From Nitrospirota bacterium (lineage in GTDB: Bacteria > Nitrospirota > Thermodesulfovibrionia > Thermodesulfovibrionales > UBA6898): a DNA stretch of 64,000 nt. Shown piece after piece: positions 33,438-41,920 of the stretch. Under the pieces are notes generated by a model that worked only from the letters and a program-made list of their open reading frames with translations, ran no database searches and was not told the DNA's origin. The first letter of the stretch is position 1, and each line of letters opens with the position of its first letter. A program made the position numbers and the translations under genes. Location of the stretch: assembly GCA_021811105.1 (NCBI GenBank), contig JAJZPM010000002.1:62001-126000 (forward strand). The letters are read 5' to 3'.

Positions 33438-35570
33438 TCAGTGTTGTCCCTCCGGAGGAACGCCGCCGCCTGCATCGTTTTTACCGTTCCCATCTTTCGG
33501 CGTTCCCTCTTTTATGAATTTATCTATCTCTGTGTCCTTTGTGGCCCCTTTATAGCGTTTTATATAGTTCGATGTGATTTCGCCGGCCTCTTTCTCGTTT
33601 CTTATGACATGGGGCGTAAGGAGGATGATCGTCTCTTTTCTCGTGACTTTGTCCTCCTTGTTGCCGAAGAGGGCGCCGAGAATCGGGATCCTGCTGAGAA
33701 AGGGTAGCCCCGTCGTTCCATGAGTATTGTCTTCCCGTATGAGCCCGCCGATGATGATCGTCTCACCGTCCCGGGCAACGAGGTTCGAGGTCGCCTCTGT
33801 CTTGTCGATCGCGACCTCACCCAGCCCACCAACCGTTACTGTGCTGGAACTGACCGCAGAAATCTCCTGTGAAAGCTCGAGGGAGATCAGCCCGCTGTCG
33901 TTCACCTGCGGCTTTACCTTGAGGATTATTCCTATATCTTTATACTGTATTGTGGAAGTAAGAACCGGGGTAACGGTCGTAGTTGAAGCAATCTGAGAGT
34001 TAGTCGAAGTTGCGATAGGGATCTGCTGCCCTATTTGTATTCTCGCCTCGCGGTTGTCCGATACCAGGATATGCGGCGCAGCAACCACCTTTGCCCTCGA
34101 CCGGTCTTCAAGCGCGGTAAGCACCGCACGTAAATTCCCTGACGGGTCCTTACCTATGAAAGTAAATCCTTTGTCCTGCGGAGTTGATGAAAGACCTGCC
34201 GCATTATTAAATGCATCACCACTGAGGTTCACGCCATTCTTGAAAGGTTTTATGCCAGAAAACCTGACATCGGTATTCAGCGACCATGAAAGCCCGTAAC
34301 TCAAATTATCATTCAGGGTAATATCGACGATCAGGCCCTCTATCATCACCTGTCTCGGCGGGATATCGATTTTCTTGATGGTATCGTATATGAGTGCATA
34401 ATCTTCGGGCGTGGCCAATATAACGATCGAATTCGTCACTTCATCGGGGATGATCCGCGTGACCTCCGAAACAAGCGCCTCTCCTGCCTGCGGCCCCATC
34501 GAAATCTGCGGCTGAGCAAGCGCAGGCTGAGGCGGCTGCCCCGGCAAAGTCGTCCGGGCGGGTGCAGCGGTTTTGGAAGCGGGGGGCTTCTGCCCCTGGA
34601 ATATCTGCTGCAGAAGAGAGGCAACGTCTTTCGCCTTGCTGTTCTGGACAGAATATACGAATACCTGCGGCGTCACCTCTTTCAACTCTTCGCTGTCGAA
34701 TATTCTGACAAGTTCGAGAAGCCTCTTTACGTTTGTGTCGGTATCGACGATGATCACGTAGTTGCTCTTCGGCACATCTACGATCACTGCGTTCTTGGAA
34801 AGAAAAGGCGTGAGGACCCGCACCATTTCCGACGACTGTATATATTTGACCTGGACAACCTGCACCAGGGCCTTCCCGGTTATTTTTACCTTTTCGGGGT
34901 CCCGGCCGAGACCCACCGGCGCCGGCTCCTTCGATATATCTGAGATCGGGATTATCCTGTAAAGCCCGCCTTCCTCCACAATACCGATGCCGTTTAGCTT
35001 AAGGATCACTTCCATCAGCGGGAGAACGTCTTCTTTCGCGATAGGCTCGACCGACCTGAAGGTCACCCTTCCTTTGACGCTCGGGTCGACTATATAGTTC
35101 ACCTTGAGCACATCGCCGAATATCGTCTGTATGACTGAATAGACATCGGCGTCGTCGAAGTTGAAGCTAACCTCGCCCCTCCTCACGACGGGCGGCAGTT
35201 GTGCCGGGGTGGGCGCTGCAGGATGAGCTACCGGAGGTACGGCAGGCTGCGTCGCGCGTGGGACTGCGGGCTGAGCAACGGGAGGTGCAGCAGGCCCGGT
35301 TGTGGGAGGTACAACAGGCTGGACAGGCGCAGGAGGCGCCGGATGAGCAGTTGAAGTCGCAGTTGGCACAAACGGGATAGGGGGCCGTGAGGCTGCCGGC
35401 AGCGCAGGAAAAGCAGGAGGAGTTGCCGGACCGTCAGCAGCGGCTAAAGACCTGCCCGCAGGTTGAACCATGTTGTAAGATTTCGTCCCTGCAGACGAAT
35501 ATCCCGCGAACACTAAAAAAAAGCAACACGACAGAAGAAATATTAAGACAGCAGTTCCTTTTGTATGCAT
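33438..35570 (-). CDS. gspD: Type II secretion secretin GspD
   Basis: 710 residues from ATG at 35570 (GAGGT upstream; the GTG at 35576 overlaps that site). Signal peptide (AVLIFLLSCCFFLVFAGYSSA), then an 85-residue Pro/Ala/Val-rich linker (about 45-130) with tandem PPVAxPAVP-like units. N0 domain starts at about 134 (VSFNFDDADVYSVIQTIF), followed by N1-N2 ring-building domains and a second Pro/Ala/Gln insert near residue 335-355. The secretin core ends with LPFLSRIPILGALFG and ETIILLTPHVIRNEKEA. It forms the outer-membrane channel. Separated by 28 kb from the other gsp genes in the window. Its promoter overlaps an inverted repeat. Confidence 0.95.
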   Translation of the reverse strand: MHTKGTAVLIFLLSCCFFLVFAGYSSAGTKSYNMVQPAGRSLAAADGPATPPAFPALPAASRPPIPFVPTATSTAHPAPPAPVQPVVPPTTGPAAPPVAQPAVPRATQPAVPPVAHPAAPTPAQLPPVVRRGEVSFNFDDADVYSVIQTIFGDVLKVNYIVDPSVKGRVTFRSVEPIAKEDVLPLMEVILKLNGIGIVEEGGLYRIIPISDISKEPAPVGLGRDPEKVKITGKALVQVVQVKYIQSSEMVRVLTPFLSKNAVIVDVPKSNYVIIVDTDTNVKRLLELVRIFDSEELKEVTPQVFVYSVQNSKAKDVASLLQQIFQGQKPPASKTAAPARTTLPGQPPQPALAQPQISMGPQAGEALVSEVTRIIPDEVTNSIVILATPEDYALIYDTIKKIDIPPRQVMIEGLIVDITLNDNLSYGLSWSLNTDVRFSGIKPFKNGVNLSGDAFNNAAGLSSTPQDKGFTFIGKDPSGNLRAVLTALEDRSRAKVVAAPHILVSDNREARIQIGQQIPIATSTNSQIASTTTVTPVLTSTIQYKDIGIILKVKPQVNDSGLISLELSQEISAVSSSTVTVGGLGEVAIDKTEATSNLVARDGETIIIGGLIREDNTHGTTGLPFLSRIPILGALFGNKEDKVTRKETIILLTPHVIRNEKEAGEITSNYIKRYKGATKDTEIDKFIKEGTPKDGNGKNDAGGGVPPEGQH

Positions 35571-35587
35571 CAGCACCTCAATATAAT

Positions 35588-35624
35588 AGTAATAAGATTA
35601 CTAGCATTTACCGCCCCTTGTCAA
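35588..35624 (-). promoter_or_regulatory. Promoter of gspD with inverted repeat over the -10
   Basis: On the minus strand: TTGACA (35619-35624, perfect), 18-base spacer, TAATCT (35595-35600). The inverted repeat AGTAAT-AAG-ATTACT (35588-35602) covers the -10 element and could be an operator. Confidence 0.5.
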
Positions 35625-35783
35625 GGAACGTCGCCTCCATCAAGAGATGAACACCCATCGCCTCCGCTGCGGTGCCGTTGATGATTTCGGAGTGCCTGTC
35701 AGTCCTCCCCCACTTTGACTTTATCCAACTTCAAGACCGCCGGATAAAGAAGCGGGCCGTGGGATGCGCCGGAGCCGTGAGTC

Positions 35784-35813
35784 TTGCTAACCCGGGCGGC
35801 TCTTCAGTATAAT
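35784..35813 (+). promoter_or_regulatory. Sigma-70-type promoter of the GT2/DUF2304 pair
   Basis: TTGCTA (35784-35789), 18-base spacer, perfect TATAAT (35808-35813). A palindrome TTCGTAT-ATTC-ATACGAA (35826-35843) follows in the predicted leader, before the ATG at 35866. Confidence 0.55.
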
Positions 35814-35865
35814 TACCAAAATGACTTCGTATATTCATACGAATCAGTTGCACCGTGGCAGCCCC

Positions 35866-36567
35866 ATGAAAAATCTCGTCATCGTCCCTGCCCTGAATGA
35901 GGAGACGACCATCGGCCGGGTGATCGCAGAAATTAAACACAACATTCCTTTTTCCGACATACTCGTCATCAACGACGGCTCGACCGACCGGACGAGGGCC
36001 ATCGCCCTTCAGGAAGGCGCGCTCGTGGTCAACCACCCTTTCAATCTCGGCTATGGAGCAGCTCTTCAAACAGGCTTCCGTTTCGCGACGAAAAAAGGCT
36101 ATGATTATGCGATCACAATGGATGCGGACGGACAGCACATCTCCTCCTCGGCGGCAAGCCTCATGGAAACGTTGAAGCAATATGATGCCGACGTAGTCAT
36201 CGGTTCGAGATTCGTCGGCGGCGGATACAGGATGGGAGTGATAAGAAAAATAGGTGTCGCACTCTTTTCATTGGTCGCCAAGGCCTACACAGGCATCAAT
36301 ATCACCGACCCGACTTCGGGCTTTCAGCTTATCAACAGAAATGCGTTCTCCTACCTTGCCGAAGGAGACAATTACCCGCTCGATTACCCTGATGTCAATA
36401 TCATTATGGCCCTTCATAAGAGGAAGTTCAAGATCGTCGAGGCGCCCGTCGTAATGAAAGAAGACGTGTCCGGCAAATCAATGCACAGCGGTTTCAGACC
36501 GCTTCTGTATGTCCTGAAAATGTTCCTTGCCATTGTTATGGTACTGCTAAGGGGGAAGGGAAGATAA
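35866..36567 (+). CDS. Family 2 glycosyltransferase (DPM1/DPG-synthase-like)
   Basis: 233 residues from the ATG at 35866, where the family sequence begins (KNLVIVPALNEETTIGRVI); an earlier ATG at 35821 would place coding sequence over the leader palindrome. Motifs: INDGSTDRT, LGYGAALQTGF, and the metal-binding MDADGQH (about 85-91), then SRFVGGGYRMG and SGFQLINR. No C-terminal membrane helices. It is directly followed by a DUF2304 membrane protein (stop and start overlap), a pairing common in bacteria that may anchor the transferase. It probably transfers a sugar to a polyprenyl phosphate. Confidence 0.9.
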   Translation: MKNLVIVPALNEETTIGRVIAEIKHNIPFSDILVINDGSTDRTRAIALQEGALVVNHPFNLGYGAALQTGFRFATKKGYDYAITMDADGQHISSSAASLMETLKQYDADVVIGSRFVGGGYRMGVIRKIGVALFSLVAKAYTGINITDPTSGFQLINRNAFSYLAEGDNYPLDYPDVNIIMALHKRKFKIVEAPVVMKEDVSGKSMHSGFRPLLYVLKMFLAIVMVLLRGKGR

Positions 36568-36938
36568 TGTCTGCCGGAATGCGCTTGTTCCTGTTCGGGC
36601 TGGGAGTGGTCCTATTTTTCGTCATCTTCGAACTCGTAAGGCGCAGGCGGTTCAGGGAGGAGCTATCTATTGCATGGTTTGCAGTCGCGATCGTGCTCAT
36701 GGCCAGCACCTTCGCGGACAGAATCGTAGATCCCCTGGCCAGAATGCTCGGGATAGGGTACCCGCCCGCCCTCGTCTTTGCCTGGATCATTTTCTGTCTC
36801 ATCCTGGCCCTGCTCTACTTTTCTTCCGTCATTTCCGACCTCAAAGGGAAAATCAAGGAATTGAGTCAGAAGATAGCCCTGATGGAACTCGATATAGAAA
36901 GGAAAGACCGCGATACCGACAACGACGGCGCACGATAA
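36567..36938 (+). CDS. DUF2304 small membrane protein
   Basis: 123 residues with three hydrophobic helices (LFLFGLGVVLFFVIFELV; AWFAVAIVLMASTF; ALVFAWIIFCLILALLYFSSV) and a charged coiled-coil C-terminus (LKGKIKELSQKIALMELDIERK). The segment RRRRFREELSIAWF-like (RRRFREELSIAWFAV) is the family mark. DUF2304 proteins are regularly encoded after DPM1-like GT2 genes; the biochemical role is not known, but the coiled coil suggests it docks the transferase to the membrane. Its ATG overlaps the GT2 stop codon. Confidence 0.85.
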   Translation: MSAGMRLFLFGLGVVLFFVIFELVRRRRFREELSIAWFAVAIVLMASTFADRIVDPLARMLGIGYPPALVFAWIIFCLILALLYFSSVISDLKGKIKELSQKIALMELDIERKDRDTDNDGAR

Positions 36939-36980
36939 CGACAAGGCGCGCACGAGTATCGGCGACCTGCTTTCGCTGTA

Positions 36981-39230
36981 TTACATCTCCTCCAGAGTTC
37001 CGCTGACCGATCTCTTCAGCTCCTCCGGCGTGTCTTTCATAGATATGACCTCTCTCAGAAAGATCTTCACTTTTTCCTTTTCCCCCTTGAGAAGATATGC
37101 GCGCGCCTTACTGAAAGGTATCAGGTAATCCTTGGCGCCATGTTCCGCGGCCTTCCGGAAATAATCCTCCGCAGCGTCTTCTTTCCCCATTACGATAAGT
37201 ACGCTTCCCATCGTAAGGTAGGGTGTGGGGAAAACCGGTGAGTCCGAGACGGCCAGCAGCGCGTACTCTTCCGCCTTCTCGGCAGGCGCTTTTTTGATCA
37301 GCAGTATATCGGCCATGTCCGCCAGCGCAAGAACGTTGCGGGGATCTAAGGACAGCGTTTTCTCGATATAGTAACCGGCCTTCTTCAGGTCTTTCCTGCC
37401 CAGATAGACGGTCCCCATCCCATAGTACGCAGCTGAAAAAGACGGATCAAGATCAATCGCCTTCCCGTAACTCGCGAGCGCCGCTTCAGCCGAGCCTTTT
37501 TGGGAGTAGGCTTCGCCGAGAAGCGTATATATGATAACCTGGTCCAGGCCGTAAACGGAGGGCAAGATGCTTTTATATTGTGATATCGCACCATCGAGGT
37601 CTCCGTCCAAAGATCGGTAATACCCTTTGACGATCGATGTTCTGACAGAACCCTCGATATTCGCATCCATGACAGAGATGACCTTTTTCGCCTGGGCGAG
37701 GTCTCCCATAAAAAGTGACACCATCCCGAGACTATATGCTGCATCCTCGAAGAAATGCGGCCTTTTCTCCTCAGCGCTGATCTTCATCGCATCCTGATAG
37801 CATGTCTTTGAGGCGGTAAGGTCGGATATCTTGAGATATGAGTTCCCGAGAGCGATCTCTGCCCTCAGATTCCCTGTGGTCTTGCCGACCGTATCTTTCC
37901 AGAGCGTGATCGAGTCCTTCCAGACGAGGTTCCGCTGAAATGTCAGCCCGCCGAGCAACAACGCTACTGCACATGCCACCGCCCATACCGTCTTCCTATG
38001 TGCCGCAGAAGCCTTCAGAAAGACCACCGCCTGCGCTGTGATCCCGAAAACCAGTCCTGCCGCAGGGAGGTAATTCCGGTGTTCGAAATAGAGGTCTGAT
38101 CCGAGCGCCACGAAACTTTCGAGGGACAAGGCGATAAAATACCACAAAATGCCGAAAGAAAGAAACGGCAATTTCCTTAATTTGATCACGGCAAAAGAGA
38201 TAAGGGAAATAATTACAAGCAGCGAAATCAAAGTAGTGATCGGTGAAAAAATACCGGTCGAAATAGGGAAATTCCACCAGTCGAACACGAGGAACCTCGG
38301 AAGCGGGAAGAAGAGTAGAAACAGATATCTTCCGATGACCCTGAACTCTGTCAACACATGTTCGACCGGGGTCCAGTAAACGTCCGTGGCGGTCCAGCCG
38401 AGATCAGGAATCTGCCGGTGCGGGTGGAGCAAGATAGCCCCGATATCGAGGAGTGCCTTGTCAAAATGCAGAAATAGCGAAGATGCTGCCAACGCGAGCA
38501 GCCCCAGCACCAGACCGACCCCCATATTCACGAAATACTTCTTTTTTTGCAAGCCGAAGAAGAAAACCGCATCGTACAGCCCTATCAGGGGGACAGCCAT
38601 GACGGCGTTCTCCTTTGAGAATATCCCGCAGATGACGAAGAGGAGAGACGTTCCGTAAAGTATGAAAGCGCGATATCCGCCTGTAGAGGTCCTCGCAATG
38701 ATGTAACTGAGGAGTGAGAGGAGGACGAACATCGTCGAAAGTGACGCCATCCTCTGCACAATATATGAGACCGCATTGATATTGATCGGATGGAGGGCGA
38801 AGATCGTCGCGCTCAGAAGTGCCGAGCTGAAAGCATATTCGCCGTATTTCTCCTTCCACGCAGGCAGTTTCAAGGTCTTCAGCACAAGGGCATACACAAG
38901 GAGCACGTTGCAGATATGAATAAAGATATTTGTCAGCCTGTAGTTGACAGGGCTCACCGGGTCAATCAACCGGTTCACCAGAAAAGAGAGATATGCGATC
39001 TTCCGGTAACCGAGATGAAGGGTGAGGGCATTTTTGATGCTGGCATACTGTCCGATTGCGGTATCGTCGAAAGCCCAAGTCCCCTTCAGCGCTGCGGCAT
39101 AGGCCAGAAAAGTGGTACACACAAGAAATACTACGGGCAGGAGATGCCGGAAACCGCGTTCCACTCCGGCAGCGCCCCCTGTCACCTCCGGCTTTTCCCG
39201 GGGTATTTTTTCCCTTTTACTCTTCTTCAT
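36981..39230 (-). CDS. Polytopic TMTC/PMT-like membrane protein with C-terminal TPR repeats
   Basis: 749 residues. Residues about 28-480 hold ten or more membrane helices; after the first is AFDDTAIGQYAS, the Asp pair expected for GT-C glycosyltransferases, then VNYRLTNIFIHICNVLLVYALV and FALHPININAVSYIVQRMASLSTMF, which are hallmarks of the TMTC/YfhO-like TPR family. From about 485 to the end come TPR units (e.g. AEAALASYGKAIDLDPSFSA, KAGYYIEKTLSLDPRNVLALADMA). Likely a periplasmic-facing O-glycosyltransferase or a scaffold; substrate unknown. Its start overlaps the upstream GT4 gene end by 14 bases. Confidence 0.8.
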   Translation of the reverse strand: MKKSKREKIPREKPEVTGGAAGVERGFRHLLPVVFLVCTTFLAYAAALKGTWAFDDTAIGQYASIKNALTLHLGYRKIAYLSFLVNRLIDPVSPVNYRLTNIFIHICNVLLVYALVLKTLKLPAWKEKYGEYAFSSALLSATIFALHPININAVSYIVQRMASLSTMFVLLSLLSYIIARTSTGGYRAFILYGTSLLFVICGIFSKENAVMAVPLIGLYDAVFFFGLQKKKYFVNMGVGLVLGLLALAASSLFLHFDKALLDIGAILLHPHRQIPDLGWTATDVYWTPVEHVLTEFRVIGRYLFLLFFPLPRFLVFDWWNFPISTGIFSPITTLISLLVIISLISFAVIKLRKLPFLSFGILWYFIALSLESFVALGSDLYFEHRNYLPAAGLVFGITAQAVVFLKASAAHRKTVWAVACAVALLLGGLTFQRNLVWKDSITLWKDTVGKTTGNLRAEIALGNSYLKISDLTASKTCYQDAMKISAEEKRPHFFEDAAYSLGMVSLFMGDLAQAKKVISVMDANIEGSVRTSIVKGYYRSLDGDLDGAISQYKSILPSVYGLDQVIIYTLLGEAYSQKGSAEAALASYGKAIDLDPSFSAAYYGMGTVYLGRKDLKKAGYYIEKTLSLDPRNVLALADMADILLIKKAPAEKAEEYALLAVSDSPVFPTPYLTMGSVLIVMGKEDAAEDYFRKAAEHGAKDYLIPFSKARAYLLKGEKEKVKIFLREVISMKDTPEELKRSVSGTLEEM

Positions 39231-40335
39231 GCACGATTGATACTAAAGTATTTTCAAATTCATTCGCAATGCTGTCCCACAGGAAATGCCGCGAAAACTC
39301 GCGGCCTTTCCTCCCTAATTCCGTCCTCAGCACGCGGTCGGTCAGCAGGGACTCCATCTTTTCCTCCAGGCCGGCGGTCGAGCCTGAAGGGAAGGACAGG
39401 CCGAAACCGTTTTCCCCGACAAAACTCAGTTCCCTGATGTCGCTGACGATGAGCGCTTTGCCGCATGCAGCGGCTTCCACAATGCTTACGGGTAGAGATT
39501 CGTGCCGGGAAGGGAGCGCGACCATCTTCGCGCCCGACAGCAAGGCAGTTTTGTCGGGCCCCGTCAGAAACCCTGCATAGGTCACCCGTTCCTTTATATC
39601 CGCCGGAAGGTCAGCTGCAAGTCTCGAAAAACGGTCGGCTTCATGCCCCGCCAGGACGAGCCTGAGGCCGGGAAACCGCGGTGCAACCGCGCAAAACGCG
39701 GACAGAAGGATATCGAGCCCTTTCGTATAAGCGTCTATCCTGCTGAAGAACAAGATGTAATCGCCCTCCGCCGGCGTCAGTTCGAGAAGTTCCCCGTTGA
39801 TCCCGTTCGGAATCACCCGACAGAGTTTCACCGCTCTTTTCACCCCGCGCATCACCCTCTCCCTCGTTACGTCCGAGACGAAGATGAACTTGTCATGAAG
39901 CGGCGGGTACCATTTTTCAACGGCATAGAGGGGGAACGAAAAGAGCGGCCCGAACTTCCTGAAGACATGTCCGTACATGACGCCCTGGACCTGCAGGACC
40001 ACGGGAGTCTTAGAAAGGAAACGCGAGAAAAAAGGGGTCGACGGCAGAAAATTTTCGATGATAACATCGAAGGAGTCCCCGTGTTTCCTGACGAACCGGG
40101 CCGCTTCGATCGTATATGCAAGCACGCTCTTCGTAAGCCGTTGGCTTTCGGCGCCGACGAAGATGTGCCTCAATCCATTGGACTCGCCGTCACGTGCGCC
40201 GGGATACTTCATACAGAGGAACGTAATCTCATGCCTTTCCTTCAGCCTATCGTATATTTCATAAGCGCGCACCCCTGCGCCGCCCATGCCGAAGGGATTC
40301 CCGCGACTTTCATAGATGACCTGAAGGATCTTCAT
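39217..40335 (-). CDS. Family 4 glycosyltransferase
   Basis: 372 residues. GT-B fold: YESRGNPFGMGGAGVRAYEI at the N-terminus (acceptor side) and SRHESLPVSIVEAAACGKALIVSD (about 276-299) with the E-x7-E-like donor motif. The segment YILFFSRIDAYTKGLDILLSAF marks the linker into the donor domain. It uses a nucleotide sugar in the cytoplasm. The downstream TPR membrane protein gene overlaps its end, so the two are one operon and probably act on the same glycan or glycoprotein. Confidence 0.88.
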   Translation of the reverse strand: MKILQVIYESRGNPFGMGGAGVRAYEIYDRLKERHEITFLCMKYPGARDGESNGLRHIFVGAESQRLTKSVLAYTIEAARFVRKHGDSFDVIIENFLPSTPFFSRFLSKTPVVLQVQGVMYGHVFRKFGPLFSFPLYAVEKWYPPLHDKFIFVSDVTRERVMRGVKRAVKLCRVIPNGINGELLELTPAEGDYILFFSRIDAYTKGLDILLSAFCAVAPRFPGLRLVLAGHEADRFSRLAADLPADIKERVTYAGFLTGPDKTALLSGAKMVALPSRHESLPVSIVEAAACGKALIVSDIRELSFVGENGFGLSFPSGSTAGLEEKMESLLTDRVLRTELGRKGREFSRHFLWDSIANEFENTLVSIVHEEE

Positions 40336-40419
40336 ACCGGGTACAGTAAAGCTTGCGGTTGCATAAAAAACATTTCCAAACGAGGGCAGACGTGCCGAAG
40401 AGAGGCCTTCCCCTGAGGC

Positions 40420-41028
40420 TCAGTCCTTCTTTTCTTTGTTTTCGTCGATATTCTTTTCTTCCCGGTTTAACCGGTCCACCTCTTCAGTATACTTTCTGAT
40501 CTTCACGTTAAGTTCGGCGTTGCGTCTCTGGAGGTCCTGATATCGGTTGACGGGCAACCAGTCAGGCGCCTTTTTCAGGTCTTCCTGCAGCTGCTCCCTT
40601 TCTTTCATAAGCGCTTCGTATTCCGCAGAAAGTTCTGCGCGACGCCTTCTCCTGTCAGCAGCCCTGCTATCCGCATTCGGTGCTCCTCCTCCGGCCGGGA
40701 CCTCCTTCATTTGGTCTCCGTCATCCTTTTTCCCCCCGTCCTTCTTTTCCTGATCCGCTTGCTGCAGAGTATCCGTCCCGTCGGGCACGGCATCGTAGTC
40801 CTCGCTGCCGCCCGTTATCTCACTGATCTTCACAATGTCCTTCTTTTCGATATCGAATGTGCCGCCCATCCTGGAGCACATGAAAACCCCGCCGGCATCC
40901 TCACAGGAATCGGCGGTGATCGTCCTGCCGTTTTTCAGCTCTATCTTCACCCCTGCAAAGGTCAGCGACGGCAAAAGGACGAAAGAAAAAATGAAAAAAA
41001 CGGCTATATGCTTGGCGGAGGACTTCAC
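40420..41028 (-). CDS. Exported coiled-coil protein of unknown function
   Basis: 202 residues. Signal peptide (IAVFFIFSFVLLPSLTFAG). A small N-terminal beta motif follows, VKIELKNGRTITADSCEDAGGVFMCSRMGGTFDIEKKDIVKI (in pieces), with two cysteines, resembling short SH3-like or DUF-type periplasmic domains. From about residue 75 it is highly charged: an Asp/Gly/Lys linker and a long coiled coil (RAELSAEYEALMKEREQLQEDLKK to the end). The gene begins 3 bases after the DsbC-like stop, so both are co-transcribed. The two cysteines could be a substrate of that enzyme. No family recognised. Confidence 0.72.
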   Translation of the reverse strand: MKSSAKHIAVFFIFSFVLLPSLTFAGVKIELKNGRTITADSCEDAGGVFMCSRMGGTFDIEKKDIVKISEITGGSEDYDAVPDGTDTLQQADQEKKDGGKKDDGDQMKEVPAGGGAPNADSRAADRRRRRAELSAEYEALMKEREQLQEDLKKAPDWLPVNRYQDLQRRNAELNVKIRKYTEEVDRLNREEKNIDENKEKKD

Positions 41029-41031
41029 GGC

Positions 41032-41841
41032 CTACCCTTTTTTCCTTGAGGCCGAAGCAAGACTTTCGATCGTCTTGGCGTCACGCGCCCCCACTACCAC
41101 AAGCCCGTCCGGCATGATCAGCGTGGGCGTTCCGGTGATCCCGAGTTCCTGCCCGACCTTTATCGTCTCATCCACCACTTTGGTCTTACAGTCAGGCTTC
41201 GGGATCGGCTTCTTTTCGAAATTCTCCTCGAGCCTCTCGATCGATTTTGCGCACAGTATGCTCTCGGCCTTCCAATGCGCGTCGGGATGGAATTTCAGCG
41301 GCATCAGCTTCAGGTAAAAGACGATGTCCTTCCTTTCAGCAATCACCTTCTTCAACTCGCCGTGCAGCTTCCCGCAGAAGGGGCAGTCGGGATCCGTAAA
41401 CACGATCACCTTTATTGGGGCGTTCTTGTCGCCCATCACCAGGGCGTCGTCGAGTGGGACCTTCGACACGTCGACAAAGCGGTCGGCGGGCTCGTTCACC
41501 GCGCCGAGGCTCTCCTGTGTCTTGTTCGCCGAGGTGGCGACCTCGAATATGGGGCCGGGCATCACATACTTCTTCGAAAAACCGACATAGAGCACCCCCT
41601 TTTTGCCCTTGTCGTCGATCGTAACCTCCCAGAGTCCCCGCACCGGGCTCATTTTTATGTCCAGGACGTTCACGGCCGGCGCGTTGAGTTTTGCGAGTAT
41701 CTGTTTGACCTCCTTGTTCTCGAGCGTGTGGCACTTCTGACAATTCTCCTCGCAGCCACCGAAGGCATCGACTTTCGCACTGAACAACAGGACGGAAATC
41801 AGTACCGCCAAAAGGCTTGACAAGATCGTATATTTCCTCAT
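41032..41841 (-). CDS. DsbC-like thiol:disulfide isomerase with an N-terminal CXXCH motif
   Basis: 269 residues from ATG at 41841 (GAGGGAGA upstream). Signal peptide TILSSLLAVLISVLLFSAKVDA, then GGCEENCQKCH, a heme c attachment-type CXXCH at residues 34-38 with a further Cys at 30, followed by a DsbC-like dimerisation region (about 45-110). The thioredoxin-fold catalytic domain has FTDPDCPFCGKLH (Cys153, Cys156) and the cis-Pro loop GTPTLIMPDG. Related proteins with a Cys-rich N-terminal step occur in Geobacter-like and Nitrospirota genomes. It would act on periplasmic disulfides. Whether a heme is bound needs a test; the Cys pair might instead be redox-active. Operon with rel and the coiled-coil gene. 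Confidence 0.85.
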   Translation of the reverse strand: MRKYTILSSLLAVLISVLLFSAKVDAFGGCEENCQKCHTLENKEVKQILAKLNAPAVNVLDIKMSPVRGLWEVTIDDKGKKGVLYVGFSKKYVMPGPIFEVATSANKTQESLGAVNEPADRFVDVSKVPLDDALVMGDKNAPIKVIVFTDPDCPFCGKLHGELKKVIAERKDIVFYLKLMPLKFHPDAHWKAESILCAKSIERLEENFEKKPIPKPDCKTKVVDETIKVGQELGITGTPTLIMPDGLVVVGARDAKTIESLASASRKKG

Positions 41842-41920
41842 GCGTCGTTTCTCCCTCTCATGCAAATATGTACCATTATATACCACAAAAAGTATTTATT
41901 TCACCCCGGAGCGCGGCGCG

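Noticed and set aside
33233-33517. Plus-strand open frame of 94 codons
   Set aside because: It runs antisense into the end of gspD, has no ribosome site and no recognisable protein pattern.
35195-35460. A repeat array in the start of gspD
   Set aside because: The repetitive DNA encodes an imperfect Pro/Ala-rich linker in frame, not a CRISPR or a non-coding repeat.
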